The notes below the pieces were generated by a model. The model saw only the letters and a program-made list of their open reading frames with translations, did not search any database and was not told the origin of the DNA. Below, in pieces: positions 1 through 12,474 of a stretch of DNA of 64,000 bases. Made by a program: the position numbers and the translations under genes. Position 1 is the first letter of the stretch. The number at the start of each line of letters is the position of its first letter. Origin of the DNA: Physcia stellaris (taxonomy: Eukaryota; Ascomycota; Lecanoromycetes; Caliciales; Physciaceae); assembly GCA_018902385.1 (NCBI GenBank), contig JABSSW010000059.1, forward strand, positions 186,001-250,000, in the 5' to 3' direction.

Positions 1-2508
1 TGATAGGGGACGTGAAATGATAGTTAGCGCAGGCTGTCATAAGCGCAGAGCATATTTTATCGCTGTGAGTTGCCCACGTTAGAGGGACCAGTATCAAAGC
101 TGCGGGTAGGCGCTTAAAAAGACGCCATACGAGGAGCATCGATTTTTCCGTCTTCCTATCCCCTTGTTCGTCAGCTCCTGATTTGATGAACGACAGTAGG
201 CTATGGCAAATCCTCCTGTGTCGTAGAGCTAGTTAATTAGCGATTCACTTGGCGTTGGTATACCTAGAGAAAGTAAGACATATCAGCCGGTAGGATAGAC
301 TACAATGGTGTTGGTTGTTTCCTCTATAACAAGACCAAATCGCGCATGTTATCAGGAACGAAGGATTCGAGAGATCCTCCTACATGCGAGCAGGGATGCT
401 TACTGGGGAACAAATAAACAACCTCACGTTCGAAAGGACTAATTTTAGGTACAACAATTCTTAGCTCGGTTTAGGAGCCATAAAGAACTTCGAGAGACAG
501 GGACGTTCGATGAGAGTCCTACCTTTTCATCTAGGTCTGCGGACAATTTGATGGCAGAACGATAACAAACAACTCACACCGAGAAGCTAGTTTCAATATC
601 TAAGCGACATTGAGCAGACCAGCTACACCAACTCTTCCCTTCTTATACCAGGACTGGCTGAGCCGGTTTTGCGCCTAACATCTTAGGTCAAGAGCGTACC
701 ATTGAGCTCTACTGGGCTCTGGAATATATCGCATGTGGTATACTTGTTCTGTTTGTACCCAATTATCTTGATGGACCTTTGTTGTAGCTTGAAGAGTCGC
801 AGCACTTCCTGATCGGCGATGGAAGGCAACCGGTAAGGCCTGAATCGGAAGCTGGGGGCTTGGAGTGGAACTAGCATCTAAGAATGGGTGTCTTTGATAT
901 AGGCGCCGTACCTGTACCACATTGCAGCTCTTGATATGATTACCGTCACCAAATAACGTCGTAGAATTTGCCAACGCCGGCCTGTATGATGGAGCAAGCT
1001 CGTGCAATGGATTCGTTGGATCAAGGATGACGGCCGATGGCGTCGCTATAGATGAGCCGTTACCAGGCCCAGTAGCTTTTGAGGTGTGGGATTCGTCGCT
1101 TCTCCCTTGCGATGTCGTCTAAGTAGTCCAGATGGCAGGCCATGGCAATAAACTCGAGCCTTCTTACTTTGCCGTTTGTGTGGGCCGTCTGGATGACAAT
1201 GCCTTGTCGTTTCGAGAAGGTTCCAAGGTAACTCGTAGGCTGGGAGTTAGCCAGAAGAAAGTGTTCTTCGAATGGATGTACTACAGAATAATGCTGTTAA
1301 GTGACTGTTGGAGACCGAGAAGGCTCGGAGCACAGGACGGGCCGACTGTCGGAGCTCAGCGGCTTGGCAGCTTGGCAGGGCTTGTGCCTTGATTCTGGCT
1401 TGGCACAGTTAAGCCAGCATTCCGTATGTAGGTGAGTTCTGTTGTTCGAAACACTTTCGATTCTTCAAGGGTATCGGGTAGAACAGTCACGACCAGTCTG
1501 TGTTGCGTGTGGCTTTGGTGGGTGAGGGGGAACCCCCGCGGCTTGGCCCTGACTGACGTGTACGCACATACTGTACGGCGACGTGTGGAATTCTGATCGA
1601 CGACGCATAAATGATAGAGTCGTCATCTTGCAGGTTCATCTCTATTTACAATTGACCATCATCTTCATGCAGCTACGGTAGTTCGATCTCTAGCTGCTTG
1701 TCTCCTCTCTCTCAGAAATCCGCCTATTGGCCGAATGTCCTTGCTCAACGGCAATGTGCATCCCTACATGCTGCTCTTCGTGGGGTGGCAGGGTATTTTT
1801 TTTGTTGCGCATTTGATCGGGATCGTATCAGAGAGTGGGGTCAAGTCTTTGGTATGCTGTGCTACTCATCAATCCCCGATATCATCGATGCTCTGCTTGT
1901 TGCAGTCAACAATTCCCTTCATTTGGGACTACCCGACTTCTCTTTCATATGCCACCTCTTCTCTCGAATCAGCGAATTGATCACCCGAGAATAAAGTTTG
2001 AGACGTGGTCCAAAAAGACATTGACCACCTACTCCTCGAGCGGGCATACTCTATTGAGGCTGACATGAGTATTGAAGTACGGTGTATGATTTGGAATTCC
2101 ATTGCCTGATACTAGGTGGTGCAGATTTCTAGATATACCTTGGCAGACCTGCGACCAGAATGAAATCAGAAGACGATGTAAGAACGGACACGTGGCTCGT
2201 CCTAGTGGGTGTTTTAGTAGCGATGTATTGGAGACAAAATTGCATCACACTAGACTATGGGATATGCAGGTGTATCTCAGCGAAAGTAGTGTCTTCCCCT
2301 CATTCTTTCCCTTATCGGGCTGTGGAGGACAGTGCATTCTGATTAGCCAACGGATGCTCGAAGCGCGCCGCCAGGCCATCGGCCGATAAAAGAGAGTTGG
2401 GTCTAACCCAACATTAATCCGCTGTCTCGTCTACTACAATCTCGACTTCAATGAACGCAACTTTCAACATTGGTCGTCGCTGGGAAATTTTAACACGGAA
2501 ACACCAAA
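1..2508. other. No supported gene
   Basis: Open frames here are short (110 codons at most), overlap on both strands and match no family I recognise. Composition is ordinary for this genome and not like the AT-rich islands. The last 100 bases before 2509 presumably hold the promoter and leader of the decarboxylase gene. I see no tRNA, rRNA or clear repeat. Confidence 0.5.
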
Positions 2509-5500
2509 ATGGCGGTCTACCACTCGAAGCCAGCAGAGGAGGAAGTCTCACACCAGAAAATATCTTCCTTCTTTCTAGGTCCACAAGCCGAAAATCATGA
2601 CTTCTTCAAATCGAACATCAATGCCATCATTGAAGAGCATCAAAACTCGCGTCTTAATTATTTTCCCAAGGATGGGGTAAGCCACATGAAGAACATGTTG
2701 TTGAACGTCTCTCAGTAGGAAGCGATCCAGATGGCTGATAGGAATGTATGAGTGTAGAAATTTATTACCGAAGGAGTCCAAAGCTCTCATGCCTTTCAGA
2801 GCTCCTCGAAGAATATATCGCAGGCTGTCCGAAAAGCAGCCAACTTGCTTGGCAAGCATTCCGTACCCTTTTGGTCCCCTCGTTATCAAGGACATATGTA
2901 GATCCAGCTACCTCTTCTGAAAAATTGCCACACTAACCGGGGTCAAGGTGTATGGATATGGCTATGCCGGCTCTTCTAGGTTATTTCATGACCATGCTTT
3001 GTGAGATAATCCCAGCCTGTTTCCAGGACGGTGGACAGCATCTTCTGTAAAGGTTTTTGGAAGCGGACCCATCTAGTTTGGGCATGACACTGGAGAACTT
3101 CGTCCTACTGATCTGATATTGGGCTAACCGGAGACTCCTACTCTCACAGATAATCCAAACAATGTCACGATTGAAGTTAGCCCCATAACCACCATCGCTG
3201 AGATGGAAGTCGGCAAGGATCTCTGCGAACTCTTTGGGTACAATACCGATTCAACTCGAACAGAACATCCCTTAGCTTGGGGCCACATAACCTGTGGCGG
3301 GACGGTTGCGAATCTCGAGTCCATGTGGTAAGTCTCGATGCATCTAGGCTATTCTCATAATTCTGCGAGATCAAGTCACTGGATAGATCGACGTATACAA
3401 GCGCAGTACGGGCTAACATGCTAATCCTCCCAGGGTTGGTGCGTAAATCGGATTTGAATTATGCATATGAAACGGTCCTTACTGTTTTCTAGCTCGTAAT
3501 CTGAAATTCTACCCACTTTCGATTCGATCGGCCATGAAGGATGGGAAACCTTTGGCTTTCATTGCCGACACATTCAAGATGAGGCCCTGCGTTGGAGATG
3601 CGAAGCTCTTCAAAGATTTCACCACATGGGAACTTCTCAACATCAGGCCTACAGAAGTTCTCGACATCCCTGAGAAGCTGCATAGCCAGTATCGGGTCTC
3701 TGCAACTTTTCTTCAATCGGTGATGGAAAACTTTGGTATTCAATCTATTGGAAAGGATGTTCTCGAAAAGGAGTTCGATCTTTCACCAATGTGTTATTAC
3801 CTTTCTAATTCTAGACATTATTCGTGGCCCAAGTCAGGTGGTGAGTTATACTCCACAGTGCTGGCTGTACTCTTCTCAAGATGATTTCTAGCAATCACTG
3901 GAATCGGTGCCAACAATATCATCGGCGTGGCGCTCGACCATGGTGCACGCATCGATATCGGCGATCTCAGAAACCGTCTCCAAAAATCGCTCGACGAACA
4001 AAGAGCGGTGTATGCAGTAGTAGCCATCATGGGTTCGACAGAAGAAGGGTGCGTCGATCCGCTTGCGAAGATTATTCAGCTTCGGGATGAATTCCAGAAG
4101 AAAGGTCTCTCCTTCCTGGTGCATGCTGACGGTGCTTGGGGTGGCTACTTTTGCACGATGCTTCCTAAAGGGTTCAAACCGGGTGATGATACACAGCTGC
4201 CGAGTGATATCGGATCAGGCGCAGGTTTCGTACCGGACGCATCCCTCCGTGCGGTATTGACCATCCTGTTCTTGGAATGATTCGATCTTACTAATCTCGC
4301 TTGCAGCAAACAACAGAAGATTTATTCATGATTCGACAAGCAGACTCTGTGATGGTAGATCCTCACAAAGCAGCGTACATACCCTATCCCGCAGGAGCTT
4401 TGTGCTACAAGGACGGTCGGCTACGCTACCTTGTTACTTGGACTGCTCCAGTCCTCTCTCGCGGGCAGACGTCGGACACGTCTATTGGGGTTTACGGCAT
4501 CGAAGGGAGGTAAGCTTATCAGACCTTCGAACGCTCATTTATGATGAACAGCTTACCTAACGTTTTCTTCAACCGACAGCAAGCCCGGTGCCTCCGTTAT
4601 GGCTGCATGGTTTGCGCACGCCGCAATAGGCCTACACGCAGATGGCTACGGCAAATTACTTGGAGAAGTCACGTGGACCTGTAGCAGAGTACGTTCAGCA
4701 ATCACCATAAGCGGTATAACATACTAACATATCTCTTAACTTATCGGCAGAGTGGGCGGCAATGTCGACCAAGGAGGATAGCTTCGCCGTGGTCCCACTA
4801 AACATGCTTCCATCCGAATTGCGAGAAGGCTCCACCGCTGATGACGTTGAAAAAGAAAAACAGAAGATACGAGACTTAGTCCTTACCAAGTCAAATGAAG
4901 AGATCGTCAAAGCAGATGTCGACAGACCAGATGATGAGAAGATCATGGCACTTCTTCAGGCTTTGGGCTCCGATCTGAACATCAATGCCTTCTCCATCAA
5001 TTGGAGATATGCTGACGGCACACTGAATGAGGAAGTTGAAGAAGCGAACTACTTCCTTCAGCGTTGCATTGAACGTATCTCTGTTGATTCTCCAGAGGAC
5101 GATCCAACCTCCATACCTTTCTTCCTGACCTCGACATCATTCGCGCTAAAAGAGTACGGAGAGTGCGTCCAGAATTTCAAGAGGCGACTCGGTCTCATCG
5201 CAGACAATATGGACTTGATGGTCTTACGTAACGTGGTTATGTCTCCATGGTAAGATGTCACAGACTAAGCCACGATGATCCATGCTGACGTTGTCCATAC
5301 AGGCCTACGGATGGCAAGTTCTTGTCAATCATGGAAGAAGAAGTTCAAGTAGGCACCCCACCCAGATGCTCATCAGCAACTGCCAGTCATGATCACTTCA
5401 CAATTGCAGCTCCCTGTGTTCTTGTCAAAGTGGAAGGTTAATCGGTGATAGTTTTGCCGCGAACGCAACGATACATCCAGTGATCATTTGAGCTTTCTGA

Positions 5501-6388
5501 TGCATGGAACCGACCAAATCTTTCTGCTGCACTTTCCCATGTTCCATTTTGCCAGACAACGACACCAATTCATCGCATCCGTGAAGCTTTCCTCGGAGGC
5601 AATGGAGACATACAAGAACACCAAGCAGAAGAGCTCTAATGCGACTTTTGTACTTAAAACGCAGCACAAGGAAGACCTTGCTGACCTAGTTTCAAACAAG
5701 ACAACCTTCAAAGCTAGCATTCAAATACAGGTCTCCAGAGATCCCCCAGAGGTATGCAATACTGATGTACCTTCCAGGCCCTACAAGTTCTAATTCAGCC
5801 AATAGTATCGACGTCGTCAAGGATACAGAAGTCACGATTACTAGCGTTCTCAAAGATCGTTCCCTCAAAGGCCGTTTCAGAGACGCCAAGTACCCAACTG
5901 GCCACATGCCCTTCTACCTCTACGGGACTAAGCACGAGGTCAACATCGACCACGTCCTTGTGCAAAGCCCTAACATCCAGCTCTCGGCCGACAATATCAA
6001 GCTCGACTTCGACGTTCCCGAAGAATTGCTTACAAAAGGCGCACTTCTGTTAGCAAGCGGCATCGAAGAAGCTTCTATGCAGCCCTTCGAGTCGACGGAG
6101 GGTGCCAGTAGAAAGGATTTTGGAAGAGACTCTGACTTCTTCTTCCGCCCCGCCCAGATGTACGCTGTCAAGGTTTATGAGGATCCGAACAAGGTTGACG
6201 CGACTGGCCCGGGATTGGTGGACTGTGACGATGCGAAGGTGGTCGCAGAGGGTAACATGACGCTGGGGGAGGGGCTTTATGTGGACAGTCATTGGCTGAA
6301 CAAGGATCCCTTCGAGAGAATCGAGGGGGATGAGAAATTCAAGCAATGGAAGAAGGTGTTTGAGGGGATTGAGCAGGAGATGCAGTAA
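2509..6388 (+). CDS. Group II PLP-dependent decarboxylase (tyrosine/glutamate decarboxylase-like)
   Basis: Predicted cytosolic pyridoxal-phosphate enzyme that decarboxylates an aromatic or acidic amino acid; the substrate cannot be told. About 991 aa in some 13 exons: 2509-2676, 2758-2897, 2948-3000, 3150-3327, 3434-3438, 3493-3840, 3892-4253, 4307-4509, 4580-4688, 4753-5249, 5303-5348, 5452-5751 and about 5822-6388. Splicing gives SVPFWSPRYQGHM and then YNPNNVTIEVSP near the N-terminus, HADGAWGG near residue 377, and DPHK with the PLP lysine near residue 439. The last ~450 residues form the long C-terminal region typical of the large fungal members. All joins keep phase with GT-AG introns. 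Two are uncertain: the exon-10 acceptor (4752) gives a slightly short joint, and the last acceptor (5821) was chosen only because it keeps frame. The 5-nt exon 5 is unusual. No frame break is needed, so the gene looks intact. Confidence 0.88.
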
Positions 6389-7234
6389 GCTTCGAAACTA
6401 GGTCAGGACCGTCAGGTCTACGTGTTGAGTAGCCGAGGAGACAGATTGCTTCAGAAGAACTGTATAGCCAATCCATTGATCATACATTATGATATGTAAG
6501 CTACCTAGAGTATTACTCTAGTAAGCGTAACCCTGCCGTCCAGATGGCAGAAGCGCTCCCATCGTCACACGTGACACATTGTCCTGGACCTTGGCATCTT
6601 CGGCCCGAGAATGCTGCCGAACCAAGTCTTGGCGAGAAAGCCTTAGCATCGACTTTTCTAGCCCCCTCGAATTTCTCTTTTTCTTTCCACCCACCCCTTT
6701 CGTGTATGGACTCGGGATAATGGTCGACGTTCCCTGCTATTGCTTTTAGTCTCTGTGGTTACCCCCAAACAAGAATATGACGGCGATGACGAAGAGTTGT
6801 CACGCCCGTTCCTGCCCGATGCAACTGGAAGCAGCCATCAGCAAAATGCGGCTCCTAGGATAGATCAGAACTATGTCCCCCGAAATCTTGGAGTCATTGA
6901 CTGTAGCCACCATGAAGACGAATAACTATCTACCGCTTGTATCGCAGAACTGTCGATTGCTTGGACTTTCGACGAGAGAAAAGTGCCCTGCCCCAACGCC
7001 AAGCTTGAAGCGGTTGCCTACTCTCGAAGGGTATAAGTACCCGATGCCCCATCCTGTCTCCAAGTTCCCTTTCTTTTCCTCCAACACTCTTGCGCTTCAT
7101 CCCATTTCAATTATTGAGCTTTGCCATCACTCATCCCCTAGTGTGATTGCTTTTACATGCTGACTGTCCCAAACACTACACAATTTATTTCTTTTGTTTA
7201 ATTTCCATTCAGTCGTAGATCAAATAACCTTCCA
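6389..7234. other. Intergenic, promoter side of the DUF4139 gene
   Basis: Short overlapping frames only. The part after about 7060 is pyrimidine-rich, as is common upstream of fungal start codons, and probably holds the leader of the gene starting at 7235. No repeat or RNA gene seen. Confidence 0.4.
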
Positions 7235-9624
7235 ATGATGGCCAGTGAGGTTGTATACAAGCAAGAGTTCAATATCCGCAATGTCGCCACACGAAGCGTT
7301 ACCCTTTATCCTGCTAGAGCCCAGGTGGTGAGGGACATCAGGGACATATCACTGAAGGTACACCATGCCCTACCGCATTCAACCAAAACACAAATTAACA
7401 GTCCTAGCCTGGTGCTAATGAGATCACGATAATTGGCCTGACCCCTACCGTCGACGAGAACTCTATCAAGGTCGATGGCAAAGGCTCAGCTACCATCACT
7501 GATATGACCGTTGAGCTCATCTCGAATACGGAAAGATTCGAAGATATCCACCCCTCTGACTCAGACGATGACGGTACTGACGATGCTGACGACGATCCGT
7601 CCGACCCCGAGAATGATCAGCTAAGAGCTCTCACGGAAAAGGCCATAGAGCTGGATAAAGCTCTGGCAAGGGCCCGTGAAGAGCAGCATGCGGGTGCTGC
7701 GCAAATGCTAATAGTCCAGCATTATGCCGATAGCATGGCAAGAGCGCGTCCGGATGACTTGGGTCAGTTCATGTCCTCTCATCGTATCGAGCGCAAGAAA
7801 GCGTACGATATCGTTTTCGAGAGCGATAACCGGATCAAAGCGTTGGAAAGGCAACAGCACAGGAATCAAAGAGAACTCGCTAAGCTAAAGAAATGTCTCA
7901 AAAAGGCCGGGCTCAAGGCGTTGAAGGAGCGGGCTAAAGAGCTGAAGAAGAAGCAAAGAGCCCGAGAAGAGAAAAAAGCAGCTAAGCGCCGACTCAAAGT
8001 GGAACGCTCTCAATTCTGGCCACGGAAGGTATACCGTGTCATCGTGAGTTTGGATACTCATTCATCACCCACTCCTGCTTCGTCTCGTAGAGGATCGATT
8101 GACACTATTGGGAAGCCGGTCTCAGAGGATTTATTATCTGAGGATTGCAACATCGCACTATCTATCTCCTACATCACATCTTCGGCATGCTGGTCTCCGC
8201 GCTACGACGTTGCTCTTGACACCACCAAGTCCACCGGTCTCATCACTTACCGCGCCGAGTTTTGCAACACTACCTCTGAGACCTGGCAAGATGCGAAGGT
8301 AGTACTTTCTACTTCGCAGACCGCATTCCAAGGTCTTGGAGAACCCATACCGATCCTTTCCCCATGGCACGTCCGACTAAGGAAGAAGACTGCAGGGAAC
8401 AACGACAGCACCAGTGGTGCTCTTCTCAGTTCCCATGAGAGCACCTACAAACACCAAATCGATTCGAACCCCAAGCAGACAAGCGTGATGCGATCGACAT
8501 TGTTTGGAACTGGATCGGAGCATGCTCCAGTACGGAAAGCTATGTTTCCAGATTACAATGCGTATCAACCGCAAGCCCTGTCTCAACCGTCCATGGCATA
8601 CCAGCATGCGCAGCAACGACATATACAGCAACAACAGATGCTAGCGCAGATGCAGCAACAACAGATAGCAGCTGCTCAACAGCAACAGCAAATGCAAGCT
8701 CAACAGCAGCAGGTGCAACAACGAGCGATGGCAGCTAGTCAGGCTCCGCAAGCATCTAGACAGCGCGCTCAACCATATACAGGATACCATAATGATGACG
8801 CTGAGGGCGAGGTTGACGACGTTGACAACGAAGACGACGAGCTTGAAGTTGGCGGTTCAGAATATGAGACTCTGATTCCCGAGCTGCCTGCGTTGGCAAC
8901 GCAAGAGTCGACTTGGTCCGAGTCAGGTCTTACTGCCACATACGACATCCCTGGGCTGCGCACCATCAGCCCAAGCAACACTACGCGACGCCAGAAGATT
9001 GCATCTATTCACCTCAAAGACATCAACCTCTCCTACCTAATGGTACCCAAGCTCCGAGCTGCGGCCTTCCTGAAAGCCCGTCTCCACAATACATCCTCGA
9101 TAACGCTACTACGTGGTCCATGTGGGCTCACGCTCGATGGTTCGTTTCTCGGCAATACCACCCTTCCTCGCTGTAGCGCGGGCGATATCTTCCGTCTCAG
9201 CCTTGGTGTCGACCCCAGCGTCAGCGTAGTCTATTCAAAGCCTGTGGTCAGGAGAAGCCAAAGTGGGATGTTTGGAAAAGAAGGCAGTGGTATCTACACA
9301 CGTACATGCACCGTCACTAACACCAAAGCGAACCGTGTTCTAGAAGGCACATTCATGGACCAGATCCCCGTCAGTGAGGATGAGCGCTTGCGCGTAGAAA
9401 TTCTACAGCCAGCGGGACTCCGCAGTGAAGGCGCCACAGCGGCCAGCGGTGTCGGGCTTCCGGCCGCAGGTAAAGTTACAGAGCAATGGGGTAAGGCGAA
9501 TGCGACGTTGAAGAAGGATGGTGAGGTGTGGTGGGATCTCAAAATTGAGCCTGGACGTGGCGTAAAGCTGGTGCTTGAGTACGAGGCTCGATTTCCGACT
9601 ACGGACATCGTTGTTGGGGTTTAA
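7235..9624 (+). CDS. DUF4140/DUF4139 domain protein (MuiA-like)
   Basis: Two exons, 7235-7357 and 7408-9624, with a 50-nt GT-AG intron, give 779 aa. The join restores the DUF4140 sequence SLKPGANEITIIGL, which supports it. DUF4140 covers roughly residues 10-75. Then come an acidic run (about 90-110), a Lys/Arg/Glu-rich likely coiled coil (about 175-240) and DUF4139 from about residue 290 to the end, beginning near SSACWSPRYDVALD and ending EYEARFPTTDIVVGV. DUF4139 is interrupted by a glutamine-rich tract (about 445-490) and a second acidic stretch (about 505-530), both probably disordered. No signal peptide or membrane segment is seen. The family is widespread in fungi and bacteria, where it resembles mucoidy inhibitor A; its biochemical role is unknown. 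Two ATGs, 7235 and 7238, lie in tandem; I took the first. Confidence 0.88.
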
Positions 9625-9929
9625 CTTGGGGGTGCATACACGCGTTACAGGTTCAAACATGATATTGCCATGTGCTGGCAAAGTAGTCGTCGACACACAA
9701 GTCCGGTCATTGAGGTCTCTTCATGCAGGGATGAGCCTCCCTGCTAGGGTTTTCTCAGACATACCTATGGTCTTCCAGGAAGTTTTGTTGGAGGTTCTGC
9801 AATCTATGAATCAGGAAGTGAAAGGATCCAAATCTGTATCCAGTCTCTGGACCCATCACGTCAGCGCGCGTTGAACGTGCATATGTTCTCACGTTACACA
9901 GCAGCTCTCGTCGTGGTTTAGCGACTTCT

Positions 9930-10949
9930 GTGAGAACACGACCATCTCTGCGACGTCGCGTCGCACGTCGCACTAACAACAAGCCACAAGCAAATGCACA
10001 TAACAAGGTTCCATCCGCCAACCTCGAAGAACTCTTGAGGCCACGAATCTCTAGAGAAACCATCAGACCGATGCTCGATTCAGTAAAAGCCTTTCGCCTG
10101 ACTCATTTTGTGCGTATCCCTTTGAGCACTGCGGGCTCCAGGCCTCAGCTAGACCAAGCATACAAGCGAGTTATGCACGACGTGGTAGCAACAGAGGCAG
10201 GATTTGAAAGTGAGATGCTCGTGCCTACTGCACTCCTCCATGTGCAGCTAGGCTCACTCAGCTTGGACACGCCTGCACGAGTTAATGCTGCCATCGAACA
10301 TCTTCGTCAGCTTGATGTTCAAAGTATCTACACACAATGTCTACAGCGGCGCGAAAAGCAAGGCCCAGAGTTCGGGTTAGCGGAAGGACGATCAGAAGTT
10401 CGTGTCAAAATCCAAGGTCTCAAAAACTACAGTCGCCACACCGATTTAACCCGTTGCATGTGGTTGTGGGCTCCAGTGATCGATGAGGCCAAAGTCCTGC
10501 CTACACTGTGTCATGAGGTGCGATTGAGCCTCGAGCGCGCTGGACTGTGGCAATGTCTCCCTTATCAATCGTTTCGTGGGATGAGGGATACATATACCCG
10601 TATCTTTGATTCATCACGAATTTATACCAACGAAGACAACCACAAGCCGGGCTTGCGCCCATTGCTTCGAGAAAAAAAACTAGTCAAAAGATTCGACGCG
10701 ACGGAATTGTACCCAAAGTATCGCGATTTCTTATGGGCGCAGGATGTTCAGCTTGAGAAGATCAGTCTCTGCAAGATGGGGCGGAAGCAAATTGAGAGGC
10801 AGGGCGAGATCATTGGACAGGGCTATGAAGAAGTAGCGAGCATTCCACTTCCGGGCGCACCCAGTATCAGTACGGGACCAGATATGGAGGGTGATATCTA
10901 CCTCGACCGGCCGAAGAGAAGGAGTGAAAAGAAGGGCCACATCCATTGA
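9930..10949 (+). CDS. AKAP7/ASCC1-like 2H-phosphoesterase fold protein, catalytic motifs diverged
   Basis: Open frame of 340 codons. Family landmarks are LTHFVRIPLS near the start of the domain, LLHVQLGSLSL, LEKISLCKMG and the C-terminal GYEEVASIPLPG, so it belongs with fungal AKAP7/ASCC1 proteins (2H phosphoesterase superfamily, RNA ligase/cyclic phosphodiesterase fold). The two usual H-x-T/S motifs are not kept: the first reads HVQL and the second lies in YQSFRGMRDTY with no histidine, so catalysis is doubtful. The start is unresolved. The frame is open from 9822 but its first ATG is near 10070, inside the conserved part. Either an upstream exon supplies the start or translation begins at a non-ATG codon (9930 is GTG). 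The N-terminus is arginine-rich and could be a mitochondrial presequence, which is a guess. The basic tail ends KRRSEKKGHIH. Confidence 0.7.
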   Translation: MRTRPSLRRRVARRTNNKPQANAHNKVPSANLEELLRPRISRETIRPMLDSVKAFRLTHFVRIPLSTAGSRPQLDQAYKRVMHDVVATEAGFESEMLVPTALLHVQLGSLSLDTPARVNAAIEHLRQLDVQSIYTQCLQRREKQGPEFGLAEGRSEVRVKIQGLKNYSRHTDLTRCMWLWAPVIDEAKVLPTLCHEVRLSLERAGLWQCLPYQSFRGMRDTYTRIFDSSRIYTNEDNHKPGLRPLLREKKLVKRFDATELYPKYRDFLWAQDVQLEKISLCKMGRKQIERQGEIIGQGYEEVASIPLPGAPSISTGPDMEGDIYLDRPKRRSEKKGHIH

Positions 10950-11838
10950 CGGGGATTGCCCAACGTTGTATATTCGCCGGAATTTATTTACATTATACTC
11001 ATAGCTGGAGGACGCCGGTACTGCAGTCATCCAAGTCTGCTTCAAAACTCATCTACAAAGCTTGGCCTTCAACACTTGTCAAGCTCACAATTTCGGTTTT
11101 TACTATCTATGTGGAGCTTTTGGTGTACTGGCGCTAGAAATTACGAGTCTCTCGTGAACTTCCCTCCTGTGGAGTCCGTTCACGCACCAGATAGTATTCT
11201 AGGATGGATCAATATCAATTTATGTCCCAATCCGTTATGCTCCGGATGCATACTTACACTAAGATTGCTGGACTTATATCTCATTCCCCGGCTTCCTAGG
11301 ATACTCCTTGGTGCTGGGAATAGAAAGATGAGGATTTGAATTAGGTCCTAATGCCTTTCGTCGGATCTTGCACACTAGCAGGATAGTACGGAGCTAGACC
11401 AGCTCTTGCATTGCCACTGAAAGGACCCATGATGATGTCAGTAAGCAAATGCTCGATATTAGAGGATGATGCTGATCTCGAATTATGTAATGATGCGTCT
11501 CATGTTACACAATACTTTGCAGAATTACTTTCCCACCTAGCAATTACCAAAATCACCCGTACCTCGCTCTCGATCACGGCAACTCGAATTATCCCAATGC
11601 TGTTGCCGCGGCGGATTCAAGCAATCGACTGAGATTGAAAAGTGGGCTTTACGCATCAATGTCACGCATTGTCTTCGTATTCACTCATTACATGTAGCGA
11701 GCCCAGATCTTCGATGCCTACCTATCACCAGATCATGAGTGATCCCATGTCATCGGAGATCCCCAAGCCTGCGCTTCCCAATGCTCAGGGTCGATGCGCC
11801 ATATCGCTTTGATCCTCAGGAAAGACTACTGTCAAGCA
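10950..11838. other. Intergenic between convergent genes
   Basis: Lies between the 3' ends of the AKAP7-like gene and the minus-strand membrane protein gene. The only frames are short and overlapping. No repeat, RNA gene or clear terminator structure seen. Confidence 0.4.
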
Positions 11839-12474
11839 TTAGCTTAATGAAATCGTCCATCTCGGACGTTGAATCACCTCCTCCCAAGTAATCGTCGCCT
11901 CTTCGACCCCGTCAGGGATGGTTTGCGCGTCTTTGATGCCGGCGGCATTGCGTCTACCGCTTACCCGGATTGAGAGAGGTTGGTATACAGGCGATGGAGG
12001 GCGAAGCGAGTCAGGCTGCTTCCCAACACCAAGAATAGGTCCCAGCGCCATCGAGATCAAGGCAACCTCGATTGAGCCTTCAGCTTCTCCAACTATGTCG
12101 TCCCCCGTGATTAAGCCATCAATAGGCACGGTTACTGTTCACGAAGTATGAGCCTCTTGCTTGATTCATGCCAAGCTTTGGCTTTACTCACAATCTGTAC
12201 CCTCGGCCTGAGCTCTGGTTGGCTGCTTCCCACCCCGGCATCGTCGATAGACGAAATGCACCAGTACGGCAAGGAAAATGAAGAGGACAACCCGGGTGAG
12301 TTGCAGAACGTATATGTTCTTCTGCCACCCTCCTACCTCATCATCAAAGGACGAAGGAGGAGAAAGAGTGGTGTTGGTGCTACGATGAAAGAGAGGAGCA
12401 CATTGCGGAGCAGCATCGACCCTGGCAATGGCGATACTCCCAAGGAGTTGGACTAGAAGGACACTTGAAGACAT
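11839..12474 (-). CDS. Small secretory-pathway membrane protein, unknown function
   Basis: Two exons on the minus strand, 12474-12192 and 12134-11839, with a 57-nt intron (GTGAGT donor, CAG acceptor), give 192 aa. The N-terminus MSSSVLLVQLLGSIAIARVD looks like a signal peptide with a cut near DAAPQ. A short lumenal stretch with a possible N-glycosylation site (NTT) follows, then one strong membrane segment around VVLFIFLAVLVHFVY followed by RRCRGG, as in a type I protein. The remaining ~95 residues, partly from exon 2, would face the cytosol. I recognise no domain. This signal peptide, short ectodomain, single helix and cytosolic tail resemble many uncharacterised fungal plasma-membrane proteins. 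The intron joins two frames in phase, which argues that the gene is real. Confidence 0.55.

Noticed and set aside
5731-5777. Very short intron at the end of decarboxylase exon 12
   Set aside because: 47 nt would be possible, but it does not keep the reading phase; the 5752-5821 intron does.
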